A stretch of 25,467 nucleotides of DNA from CAZZKJ01 sp964654695. GTDB lineage: Bacteria; Krumholzibacteriota; Krumholzibacteriia; WVZY01. Location: the NCBI GenBank assembly GCA_964654695.1, contig CAZZKJ010000034.1:1-25467 (forward strand). Direction: 5' to 3'. This document shows positions 1-6,839 of the stretch, one piece after another (positions within the stretch are counted from its first letter, which is position 1; every line of letters begins with the position of its first letter). The notes under the pieces are model-generated. The model saw only the letters and a list, made by a program, of their open reading frames with translations. It did no database searches and had not been told where the DNA came from. Made by a program: the position numbers and the translations under genes.

Positions 1-985
1 TGTCCCTCGTGTGCCCGGCAACGAGTGAGGCCTCTGTGCTTTCTTTGGGAGTTACGCTGATGATTCTTTCCAGCCCGGCGCTGAATCCAACCGCCGGTGT
101 CGGCGGGCCTCCGCATTCTTCAATAAGATCATCATAGCGTCCTCCGCCGCATAAAGCGTTCTGGGCGCCGAGAGACGTATGAATTATTTCGAAAGTTGTT
201 TTGGTATAATAATCCAGGCCCCTGACCAGAAGCGGATCCCTGTCAAAAAGCCTTCCGAGCTTTTGCAGTCCAGCAGTTACACGGTCGAAATGTTCAGAAC
301 ATTCTCCGCATAAATGCGCCGTTATTTCTGGAAGCCTGGCTTTGATGTCAACGCACCGTTTGCAGTCGAAGATGCGGAGCGGATTCTTATCCAGACGCCC
401 GCTGCAGTCATTGCAAAGCTCTCCCACCAGATCCTGCAGGGCGCTCCTGAGTTTCTTTCTGTAAACCGGCCTGCACTTTGAGCAGCCGACCGAATTGATC
501 TTTACGGATAACCCCTTGAATCCAAGTTTTTCCAGAGCGGCCAGTACGATATCCATTATCTCGACATCGACCAGTGCGTTTCGGCTCCCGATTGCCTCGA
601 CCCCTACCTGGTGAAACTGGCGAAAACGTCCGGCCTGAGGCTTCTCGTAGCGGAACATCGGCCCTCCGTAATAGAGCCTGATAATTCCGCCCAGCCTGTG
701 CATGCCGTTTTCCAGATAAGCGCGCACTACTGAGGCGGTGTTCTCGGGTCTGAGAGTCAGGCTTCTGCCTCCCCGGTCGGAGAAAGTATACATTTCCTTC
801 GTGATGATATCCGTATCTTCACCAACCGCCCTTTCGAAGAGTTCGGTCATTTCGAAAATAGGAGTGCGAATACCTTTGTATCCGCAGCTCTCGAATACAC
901 TGGTAAAAACTTCTTCGACATGCCTCCATTTTGATGTCTCGGGAGGAATTATGTCTTGTGTCCCCCGGGGTCTTGAATATTTCAT
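1..985 (-). CDS. hisS: Histidyl-tRNA synthetase (5' part; C-terminus beyond window)
   Basis: This class II aminoacyl-tRNA synthetase charges tRNA-His with histidine in the cytoplasm. The gene starts with ATG at 985, preceded by an AGAGGA ribosome-binding site, and runs off the left edge after about 328 codons, so the anticodon-binding domain is missing from the window, not from the gene. The start 'MKYSRPRGTQDI' is typical of HisRS. The class II core is visible: 'TLRPENTASVVRAY', 'GGPMFRYEKPQAGRFRQFHQ' (motif 2), the histidine-specific 'LVRGLDYYTKTTFE', and 'LCGGGRYDDLIEECGG'. The insertion between motif 2 and the histidine motif carries four Cys pairs (CSKC, CNDC, CKRC, CGEC), a pattern I recall from many bacterial HisRS and possibly metal-binding. 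It lies 28 bp behind the VanZ-like gene and is probably cotranscribed with it. Confidence 0.97.
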   Translation of the reverse strand, partial: MKYSRPRGTQDIIPPETSKWRHVEEVFTSVFESCGYKGIRTPIFEMTELFERAVGEDTDIITKEMYTFSDRGGRSLTLRPENTASVVRAYLENGMHRLGGIIRLYYGGPMFRYEKPQAGRFRQFHQVGVEAIGSRNALVDVEIMDIVLAALEKLGFKGLSVKINSVGCSKCRPVYRKKLRSALQDLVGELCNDCSGRLDKNPLRIFDCKRCVDIKARLPEITAHLCGECSEHFDRVTAGLQKLGRLFDRDPLLVRGLDYYTKTTFEIIHTSLGAQNALCGGGRYDDLIEECGGPPTPAVGFSAGLERIISVTPKESTEASLVAGHTRD

Positions 986-1013
986 AAGTTATCCTCTGCG
1001 GTCATCCGCCGCG

Positions 1014-1403
1014 TCAATCCGAGGAGGCGCCCCGGCGGCCGCCCAACGCAGAAAAGATGAACATGCTGAGCCCGATGACTATGCCCGCGGAATCCGCCGC
1101 CCAGTCATAAATGCTCATGGTCCTGCCGGGTGTGTAACTTTGCAATATTTCATCGAATGCCCCCACACTCGCACCCACGGCAAAAAGAAATAGAAAATTA
1201 ACCAGCCGCTCCCTGCTGGCGCTCCATCCGATGCCCTTGAAAAGAAGCACGCCGAGCACGAAATACTCGGCGAAATGCGCGACTTTGTCCTTTGCTGGGA
1301 AATCAGGGCCCGGAGGGTGCAGGTTAGGCTGTGAAGAGATGAAAAATATCGCCAGCACATAAATAATAGCCGGAACAGCTCGAAGGCGGTTAACAGCAGC
1401 CAT
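1014..1403 (-). CDS. VanZ-like family small membrane protein
   Basis: A 129-residue integral membrane protein with three or four hydrophobic segments (about residues 8-24, 46-56, 69-83 and 105-122). The pattern 'KDKVAHFAEYFVLGVLLFKG' followed by 'GASVGAFDEILQSYTPGRT' and 'YDWAADSAGIVIG' is the VanZ/PhoA-like signature: a conserved His in the second helix, then DE and the D in D-W-A-A-D. The family has no firmly established biochemical role; VanZ itself raises teicoplanin resistance. The ATG at 1403 follows GGAGTG at a suitable distance. It lies between the EIIA gene (70-bp gap) and hisS (28-bp gap) in the same orientation. The family call is solid; the function is unknown. Confidence 0.88.
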   Translation of the reverse strand: MAAVNRLRAVPAIIYVLAIFFISSQPNLHPPGPDFPAKDKVAHFAEYFVLGVLLFKGIGWSASRERLVNFLFLFAVGASVGAFDEILQSYTPGRTMSIYDWAADSAGIVIGLSMFIFSALGGRRGASSD

Positions 1404-1473
1404 GAATAATCACTCCGGGGGGTACGCTATACTGCTCTTCAAACCTCTGCGGATTAGGCGGAATGCCGACAAA

Positions 1474-1932
1474 TCATTTATCACCATACTCCTTGAATAT
1501 GGTGAAAACGGCATCGACATCGACGGCCTGCCGTAGTTCCGTCCTGAATTCCTCATGATTGAGAAGCCGTGATATTTTGGCCAGGATTTTTATATGGTCC
1601 CTTCTGCTCTCCTTCGACCCTAGAATTATGAAGAAAAGATCCACCTTCTCCCTGTCCAGAGCATCGAAATCTATCCCGGCGGATGCCCGGAAAAACCCGG
1701 CGGCCAGCTGATCCACACCATCCGTATAAGCATGTGGTATTGCTACTCCATTGCCGATTCCGGTGCTCATAACTTTTTCTCTCTCGATGACATCTTTCAA
1801 AACACAGGCGTAATCCTTTATGCGCTTCTTAGAATCCAACCATTTCAGGATGTGGGCGATCGTGTCATCTTTGCTTCCTGGAGGAAGATCCAGGCTGATG
1901 CTTTCTTTTTTGAAGAGCTCGGACAATTTCAT
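1474..1932 (-). CDS. PTS EIIA type-2 (PtsN/fructose-like) domain protein
   Basis: A 152-residue stand-alone EIIA domain of the mannitol/fructose class. These domains accept phosphate from HPr on one histidine; stand-alone forms such as PtsN usually regulate rather than transport sugar. The active-site segment 'GIGNGVAIPHAYTDG' places the phosphorylatable His at residue 67. 'DLFFIILGSKESRRDHIKIL' and 'ISRLLNHEEFR' match the C-terminal half of the fold, and the length is normal for a single domain. No EIIB or EIIC component, HPr or Enzyme I is present in the window, which favours a regulatory role (inference). A TTGACA-type promoter lies just upstream, so the gene may be transcribed separately from the PhnD-like gene before it. 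The ribosome-binding site is weak (AAGAAG). Confidence 0.92.
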   Translation of the reverse strand: MKLSELFKKESISLDLPPGSKDDTIAHILKWLDSKKRIKDYACVLKDVIEREKVMSTGIGNGVAIPHAYTDGVDQLAAGFFRASAGIDFDALDREKVDLFFIILGSKESRRDHIKILAKISRLLNHEEFRTELRQAVDVDAVFTIFKEYGDK

Positions 1933-1971
1933 GGTATCGCTTCTTTGCTTGATGGAATAAGATAAATTTCC

Positions 1972-2000
1972 AAGCTATTTTTTATTCAGCTCAATGTCAA
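1972..2000 (-). promoter_or_regulatory. Predicted sigma-70-type promoter of the EIIA-vanZ-hisS genes
   Basis: On the minus strand a perfect TTGACA (-35, 1995-2000) is followed after 17 bp by TAGCTT (-10, 1972-1977), 40 bp before the EIIA start. The -10 box is weak (3 of 6 to TATAAT) but has the same spacing and nearly the same sequence as the promoter before the M23 gene. It starts about 19 bp after the stop codon of the PhnD-like gene. Confidence 0.5.
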
Positions 2001-2018
2001 GGACTTACTGTTATTTTC

Positions 2019-2939
2019 TTACAACCCCTTCACCGCGGCCGAATACAGTTCGAGCGCCTGCTGCAGCTTCCGCCCGCTCAGCAGATCGATGCCTGTTATT
2101 TTTTTCATCCGAGAGAAAACACCGGCGCCGGGGATCGGAGAAGCATCCGGCTCTAAATCGCTTATTTTATGCAAACGCCGCCGGTAATAATCGGCCAGTC
2201 CCTTAGGGGAAGCTATCACTACTTCCGGCATTGCCTCCGCCCTGCTTATTATCTTGATTTCCGCCGGATCGATTTGCCCTCTTGCGGCGAGGTCTCTCAG
2301 CGCGCTCTCCCGGCAGGCCCCAAGCTTGAACTCGCCGAAGAGAACGCTAAAAACAACCCTGGTATAATCGTCTCCCTTCTCCTGGACAAAGTTGAATTCC
2401 CTGCTTTTATCGGCAGAGAGTATTCCCAGTTTTCTTAAAGTTGATAATTGAGAATAAAAGCCGTTCACCGAATGTGGATGGCTGAAGACCACGTCCTCAA
2501 TATTGATGTGTTCCAATCCGTTCTCCGGAAAATCCCCGGCAGCAATTATAACCGCGTGATCTCTCCGGCTCTCCGAAGTTCTGACCGCGGCCAGCGCACT
2601 CACCGCCAGGCTGTCTTCGAGATTGAAAAAACTGAATATTGAAAGAATGTATAGATCCATTCCCACCGGGGGAGGATCCCCACCGCTTTCAAGCAGAGCC
2701 GGTCTTCTGGTCTGGCCCGATATGATGGATCTGAAACACTCCAAATCATCCGCATCGTTTCCTCCCAACACGTCCTCCTGGGCCCAAATCCGCAAGACGC
2801 TGCGGTTGAGAAGACCTCCATCGCCTATGAGCGAGCTGGTGGTCAGTATAATTACCAGGGCCGTTACCATCCCTGTAACCGACCTTCCCATGTAGGAAGA
2901 CAGTATGTTTATATCAATGAGTTTTACCTTGTTTTTCAT
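2019..2939 (-). CDS. Membrane-anchored PhnD-like periplasmic binding protein
   Basis: A 306-residue protein with one N-terminal hydrophobic segment (about residues 22-38) and no lipobox, so it is probably exported and either cleaved or left anchored. Residues about 95-290 resemble the PhnD/SsuA/transferrin-type substrate-binding family (phosphonate-binding-like): 'VVFSHPHSVNGFYSQLSTLR' resembles the usual 'vaFvdp.s.SG...p...L' segment, and 'VLFGEFKLGACRESALRDL' with 'IKIISRAEAMPEVVIASPKG' matches the later Gxx(D)xGa...l and 'P..v' segments. Family members bind small anions for ABC transporters or act as sensor domains. No permease or ATPase gene is present nearby, so a transport role is doubtful. 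It starts 15 bp after ybbR and is the last gene of the DUF523-amidase-ybbR operon. The family call rests on motif memory and is moderate. Confidence 0.65.
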   Translation of the reverse strand: MKNKVKLIDINILSSYMGRSVTGMVTALVIILTTSSLIGDGGLLNRSVLRIWAQEDVLGGNDADDLECFRSIISGQTRRPALLESGGDPPPVGMDLYILSIFSFFNLEDSLAVSALAAVRTSESRRDHAVIIAAGDFPENGLEHINIEDVVFSHPHSVNGFYSQLSTLRKLGILSADKSREFNFVQEKGDDYTRVVFSVLFGEFKLGACRESALRDLAARGQIDPAEIKIISRAEAMPEVVIASPKGLADYYRRRLHKISDLEPDASPIPGAGVFSRMKKITGIDLLSGRKLQQALELYSAAVKGL

Positions 2940-2954
2940 AAGGAGTCGGGATAT

Positions 2955-3902
2955 CTACATGTCCTTGGAGGCTTTCGTCCGATTGATTTCCACAACGAGA
3001 CTATCGACATTCATGGTGAATTTCTCAATCCCTTCAGGAACTATTATTTCCGGCGCGAATTTGTAAACACCGGTCTTTTTGCCGGTAAGATCGACAAGAA
3101 TGGAGACATCTTTTGAAGACAGCGTATCGAGAATTGATTTGGGTCCTTCCAGAATCAGGGAGACGGTCGGGGGAGTAATATCGGCGGAAAGATTACTCTT
3201 ATCTATAAGGATGGTCGGAGGCACGTTGGCAAGAGTGCGGTTAATTCTCTGGCTGACAGAAATCGAAACCGTTACCCTGTCAGGAAAACTCTGGCACAGG
3301 TTCTTATCGAAATCCAGTTCTATCTCTTTTTCAAAAGAGCTTTTGATTCTTCCCAAATCAACGGATCCGGTTGGAATGTTCCGCAAGTGGCTGACGTAGC
3401 TCTCGCCTCCCACCACTTTTACCATCCTGGGCGAAATTGACGGCGTTCTGTTCAGCAGGTAGCCTTCGGCAACGCTGCCGGATAAAGTCAAGCTCACCGG
3501 CACCCTTCTTTTAATCTTGGGCTCAAAAAAAAGATCAACTACTGTAGGCGTAATTATCTGCACATTCTTGGGATTAATACCCAGTGGAAGGATGACGTTG
3601 GTCGCCGAAAGAGTTTGTCGAAAGCGTCCGGGTGTCGCAGAAGCCAGGCTCATCAATACAAAACCTTTTTTGAATCCCATGTAAAGAAGCTGCCTTTTGG
3701 TGGCGGTAATCCTGGTCTCTGCGCTTTCTGGTATTCTCCCCACAATGGTGAGCGAATCGGATAGATTAACCAGCTGTACGGGCAGAACAAAAGATCTTGT
3801 CATTTCCTCCTGACTGCTCACATTGAACCATATGAACAAGGCCACGACGATTGCGATTATCTTAATGCCTGCATTTTCAACAAGAGCGCTTTTTAATTTC
3901 AT
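2955..3902 (-). CDS. ybbR: YbbR-domain protein (CdaR-like)
   Basis: A 315-residue protein with a single N-terminal membrane helix (about residues 12-28, 'IKIIAIVVALFIWFNVSSQE', the typical YbbR start) followed by repeated beta-rich YbbR domains outside the membrane. Recognisable repeat motifs are 'FVLPVQLVNLSDSL', 'RVPVSLTLSGSVAEGYLL' and 'ILVDLTGKKTGVYKFAPEI'. In Firmicutes the homologue CdaR controls the diadenylate cyclase CdaA and is encoded beside it. Here no cyclase gene is nearby; instead the start codon overlaps the stop of the cell-wall amidase (ATGA), which points to translational coupling and a possible role in cell-wall homeostasis (inference). Confidence 0.9.
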   Translation of the reverse strand: MKLKSALVENAGIKIIAIVVALFIWFNVSSQEEMTRSFVLPVQLVNLSDSLTIVGRIPESAETRITATKRQLLYMGFKKGFVLMSLASATPGRFRQTLSATNVILPLGINPKNVQIITPTVVDLFFEPKIKRRVPVSLTLSGSVAEGYLLNRTPSISPRMVKVVGGESYVSHLRNIPTGSVDLGRIKSSFEKEIELDFDKNLCQSFPDRVTVSISVSQRINRTLANVPPTILIDKSNLSADITPPTVSLILEGPKSILDTLSSKDVSILVDLTGKKTGVYKFAPEIIVPEGIEKFTMNVDSLVVEINRTKASKDM

Positions 3903-5215
3903 TTCCTGCCATCCAAAACCAGGATTTCCTGGCCTATTCTCAAGATGCCGGCTTTGCCCAGCTTATTGACTTTTCTCAGGCTGGAGATTGTTGTAGCGTA
4001 TTTCCGGGCGATTTTCCACAGCGTATCACCTTTTTTAACCTTGTACAAATTTACTTTGCTCCGTCTTCCCCGGGGAGGGGGATAGTGCTTGAAAAAAGAA
4101 TGAATCCCTCCTGCCAGAGATATCGCTATCTTTTCACGCCCCTTGCTTGATCTCAGCAGCTTCGCATCGTAGATATTACTGATGAATCCCACCTCCACTA
4201 TTACCGACGGTATTGAAATGCTTTTCAAGACGGCAAACGAGCGCTGCTTGATTCCGCGCGTAGGTGGAAATCCTTTTTTGCGCAAAGATTTCAGCACGGT
4301 CTCCGCCAGCAGCGAGCTTCTGACCATCATCGTTTGCTGGTTGACATCCAGGACCATATAAAGGATCTCATCGCTGCTTTGCCCTTTTATACCAAGATCT
4401 TTTGCCGTCTGTCTCTTGCTGGATAATAGTTTTGATGCCTTGGCCGCGGCGCCCGCAGGAGAAAGGAAAAATACTTCAGCGCCACGGGCTTTCTTTTTGC
4501 GCGCTGAATTCAAATGTATACTTATGAATGCGTCGGCTCGTTTTGCCCGCGCTATCTCGGTTCGCTTGGAAAGGGATAGAAAAGTATCCCTGTCCCTGAT
4601 CAAAACCGCTTTATAGCCTCCCAGCGAATTTATCGTTTTCGCAAGCCGGCGCGCGATATCGAGTGCAACATTTTTTTCAACAAGATTGTATCTGCCCTTG
4701 GCGCCCGGATCGATACCTCCATGTCCCGCATCGACGGCGATGATTATCGGTTGGCGGCCGGGCGCCGAACTCCGGGATTTTGCTTGAAGCCGCCACAAAT
4801 CTACGACTATCCGATCGAATTTGCCCCTGGTTTTTCCCAACCTGAAATGCTTCCATCCCGATTTACCGTTAAGATCCAGGACAATCTGTGTTCCCCATGA
4901 AAGGCGGTTGAGCCGAATTCTTCTTACTGGTCCGCTTGATATTCTGCGGTCTGCGGTAACCCCGGAGGATACTCTGACTTTTTTCATGTTGATAGCGACT
5001 CTTTCGGGATTATGAAACGGGACTATTTCATATGGAAGCTGGGTACTGCAGTCGATAACCACTCTGATTCTGGAACCCTGTACTGATTGGCGGATTTTTT
5101 TTATTCTATGAGTCGAGGAAGAGGCGCGGGTACCTGGACAGAAAATCATTAAAAGAACACAGGAGAGCGCCGCCCCGGCGGTAAGATTAACTATTCTTTG
5201 AATCTGCATCTTCAT
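3899..5215 (-). CDS. amiC: N-acetylmuramoyl-L-alanine amidase (AMIN - Amidase_3 - LysM)
   Basis: A 438-residue exported zinc amidase that cuts the bond between N-acetylmuramic acid and the stem peptide, normally at the division septum. An N-terminal signal peptide (about 1-31) is followed by an AMIN domain (about 36-142), the Amidase_3 catalytic domain (about 157-375) and one LysM peptidoglycan-binding repeat (about 390-435, 'YKVKKGDTLWKIARKYATTI'). Expected zinc ligands are present: His165 in 'VDAGHGGIDPG', Glu180 in 'LVEKNVAL' and His234 in 'ISIHLNS'. The catalytic Glu341 lies in 'SVIVEVGFISN'. The first 29 bases overlap the end of the DUF523 gene, and the stop overlaps the ybbR start. The two starts (Met1 and Met3) cannot be distinguished. 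The symbol is given by domain order; LysM is an addition compared with E. coli AmiC. Confidence 0.95.
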   Translation of the reverse strand: MKMQIQRIVNLTAGAALSCVLLMIFCPGTRASSSTHRIKKIRQSVQGSRIRVVIDCSTQLPYEIVPFHNPERVAINMKKVRVSSGVTADRRISSGPVRRIRLNRLSWGTQIVLDLNGKSGWKHFRLGKTRGKFDRIVVDLWRLQAKSRSSAPGRQPIIIAVDAGHGGIDPGAKGRYNLVEKNVALDIARRLAKTINSLGGYKAVLIRDRDTFLSLSKRTEIARAKRADAFISIHLNSARKKKARGAEVFFLSPAGAAAKASKLLSSKRQTAKDLGIKGQSSDEILYMVLDVNQQTMMVRSSLLAETVLKSLRKKGFPPTRGIKQRSFAVLKSISIPSVIVEVGFISNIYDAKLLRSSKGREKIAISLAGGIHSFFKHYPPPRGRRSKVNLYKVKKGDTLWKIARKYATTISSLRKVNKLGKAGILRIGQEILVLDGRK

Positions 5216-5627
5216 CTGAACTTACCTCTACTCCGAGCTTTATAAGTTCTTCGGTAAAAAGTCCGCAACCGCTTTCAAGACCGGATGCGCCATGAATGCG
5301 CATTACGCCGCAAGAAGGGCTCGCCTCCTTGAGAACGGCGTGGGTCACTCTGCACGCCGCGGCAATTTCCGCGGCCCGTCTGCATCCCTTCTCAAAATAA
5401 CCGGTAACATCCGAACCGCTTTTTGTCATCACCCGGACCCCATCCCGGCCGCGTGTCATAACCGCCGGTTCCCGGGGAGTAGGAAGTCCTCCAAGCTGCT
5501 CCGGACAGACCGCCAGACCGCCTTTGGCTGCGAATGTTTTTTCGGCTCCGGCGCATCTGGAATCTCTGCCGTTGTACCGGCACGGAACTCCGAGAAGACA
5601 TGCGCTGAAAAGAAAAAACTCGTCCAT
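5187..5627 (-). CDS. DUF523 family protein (YbbK/TudS-like)
   Basis: A 146-residue cytoplasmic protein with all DUF523 hallmarks: 'FSACLLGVPCRYNG' at the N-terminus, 'VCPEQLGGLPTPREPA' in the middle and 'LKEASPSCGVMRIHG' near residue 100. One characterised family member, TudS, is a [4Fe-4S] thiouracil desulfidase whose cluster is held by three conserved cysteines; Cys10, Cys41 and Cys106 fill those places here. Further cysteines occur at 16, 25, 82 and 92. Whether this protein desulfurates thiouracil is unknown. ATG at 5627 follows AGGTGG at good spacing. The end overlaps the amidase gene by 29 bp, so it is the first gene of the amidase-ybbR operon, an unexpected pairing for a sulfur-metabolism protein. 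Confidence 0.9.
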   Translation of the reverse strand: MDEFFLFSACLLGVPCRYNGRDSRCAGAEKTFAAKGGLAVCPEQLGGLPTPREPAVMTRGRDGVRVMTKSGSDVTGYFEKGCRRAAEIAAACRVTHAVLKEASPSCGVMRIHGASGLESGCGLFTEELIKLGVEVSSDEDADSKNS

Positions 5628-5662
5628 GAGCCACCTGGTTAAAAGCCGTTTTGCGATAGCTA

Positions 5663-5692
5663 AACATAGACTACGTTTTAAAATTTTTTCAA
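5663..5692 (-). promoter_or_regulatory. Predicted promoter of the DUF523-amidase-ybbR operon
   Basis: Minus-strand TTGAAA (-35, 5687-5692) and TATGTT (-10, 5663-5668) are separated by 18 bp and lie 36 bp before the DUF523 ATG. The gap is A/T-rich (5660-5700) and also contains the 3' end of the M23 transcript; no GC-rich terminator is visible between the M23 stop and this promoter. Confidence 0.5.
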
Positions 5693-5714
5693 GAAAAAAG
5701 AGAGTTTGTTTGCG

Positions 5715-6644
5715 TTAGTTCGCTATTTCTCTGCCGGAAAGGATATAAGCCAATGGATTGACGGGAATGCCTTTGCGGTGAACTTCATAATGCAGATGAG
5801 CGGCCGTAGATTTGCCTGTAGATCCTACGCGGGCTATTATATCTCCACGCTTTACCTTTTGGCCTTTTTTAACGAAAATTTTGGATACATGCGCATAGCG
5901 GGTTACAAAACTTGATCCATGGGATATCTCGACTACATTACCGAAATTAGACCATCTGCGGGCGTAAGTCACAACGCCGTCCGCAGTTGAAAAAATGGGA
6001 GCCCCCAGGCGCACCGAAAAATCTATTCCTCGGTGCCTGGCCAGCCTGCCTGTAAAAGGATCCATCCTTCTACCGAAACGGCTGGATATGAAGCCATGGG
6101 GAATAGGTCGAATGGACGGGGTTGAATTGAGCTCTTCGAATTTAGAACTCAAGTTTGTGATTATATCTTCATAACTTTCTTTTTGAAGTTTGGTTTGCCT
6201 CAGCAGACGATCCAGATCATCACCCAGGGATTGAATCTTGTCCCGCGAAGCATCATCCAGTACGGAAAGTGATCTTACATAAGAGAATTCAGGACCCCCG
6301 ACTCCCACCGCGCTTACATCATCGTCGATCTCATCCAGGTTGGCAAGAAGGCGGGCTTTCTTTTGAAAATTGAAATTCTGCGCGATCTGGTTGCGCAGCA
6401 TCGCAACTTGGGATGAAAGCTCATCCAGGTTTTTTTTCAGAAGCTTATTTTCTTTTTGTACACCGGCTAATTTATACGTTTCCCGCACTTTCGACGAATA
6501 TTTAACAACGACGAAACCCGTGGAAGCGATAAAGACGATCACGAAAGCCAGAGCCGCAAGAAGATATAATCGGGGAATCTTCAGAGTTTTGACGGCGGTA
6601 TTGGATTCCGGAACGTATAAGAAAGTATAAGATTTGCTTCTCAT
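5715..6644 (-). CDS. M23 family murein endopeptidase with coiled coil
   Basis: A 309-residue envelope protein: short cytoplasmic N-terminus, one membrane helix (about 26-48), a coiled-coil stretch (about 56-105 and again 130-172, rich in K/E/L heptads), and a C-terminal LytM/M23 zinc peptidase domain (about 180-300). Zinc ligands can be placed at His204 and Asp208 ('RHRGIDFS') and His285 in 'AAHLHYEVHRKG', with the catalytic His252 in 'TRYAHVSK'. Since all are present, it should be an active DD-endopeptidase cutting peptidoglycan cross-links, not an EnvC-like inactive activator. MepM/NlpD-type proteins act with amidases in cell separation, and an amidase operon lies 87 bp downstream. Start ATG at 6644 has only a weak ribosome-binding site. 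Confidence 0.93.
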   Translation of the reverse strand: MRSKSYTFLYVPESNTAVKTLKIPRLYLLAALAFVIVFIASTGFVVVKYSSKVRETYKLAGVQKENKLLKKNLDELSSQVAMLRNQIAQNFNFQKKARLLANLDEIDDDVSAVGVGGPEFSYVRSLSVLDDASRDKIQSLGDDLDRLLRQTKLQKESYEDIITNLSSKFEELNSTPSIRPIPHGFISSRFGRRMDPFTGRLARHRGIDFSVRLGAPIFSTADGVVTYARRWSNFGNVVEISHGSSFVTRYAHVSKIFVKKGQKVKRGDIIARVGSTGKSTAAHLHYEVHRKGIPVNPLAYILSGREIAN

Positions 6645-6691
6645 TCTTGCTGCCGGTGTTAAAGACGATAAGCCACTGACAAATTGCAGGA

Positions 6692-6720
6692 AGGCTAATT
6701 AATCGGCGACCTGCTGTCAA
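6692..6720 (-). promoter_or_regulatory. Predicted sigma-70-type promoter of the M23 gene
   Basis: Minus strand: perfect TTGACA (6715-6720), 17-bp spacer, TAGCCT (6692-6697). Expected transcript start is near 6685, about 40 nt before the ATG. The -10 element is weak but nearly identical to that of the EIIA promoter (TAGCTT, same spacing). Confidence 0.45.
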
Positions 6721-6740
6721 GCAAATTTTGGTAACAAATT

Positions 6741-6755
6741 GCAATTATTATGCCA
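6741..6755 (-). promoter_or_regulatory. Candidate sigma-54 promoter upstream of the M23 gene
   Basis: The minus strand reads TGGCATA-N4-TTGC followed by A, which keeps the GG/GC spacing required by RpoN and 9 of 11 consensus positions. Transcription would start near 6729 and leave an 84-nt leader. It is a weaker match than the two sites at 16.9 and 17.7 kb, and lies between a hairpin and a sigma-70-type promoter. Confidence 0.4.
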
Positions 6756-6782
6756 TTGAAAAGCGAAGCTGTCGCTTCTCAA
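6756..6782 (-). repeat. 11-bp inverted repeat (hairpin) between sigma factor and M23 genes
   Basis: Arms TTGAGAAGCGA and TCGCTTTTCAA (minus strand) enclose a 5-nt loop. The single non-Watson-Crick position is a G-U pair in the minus-strand RNA but an A-C mismatch on the plus strand, which favours an RNA hairpin in the minus direction. No T tract follows, so it is not a classical intrinsic terminator. It ends the sigma-factor transcript region or serves as an operator next to the sigma-54-like site. Confidence 0.5.
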
Positions 6783-6839
6783 TCAAAGCGGCAACTTAAG
6801 GATTAATAATGAAAAAGCAGCGGCGGTACGTTTTCAAAA

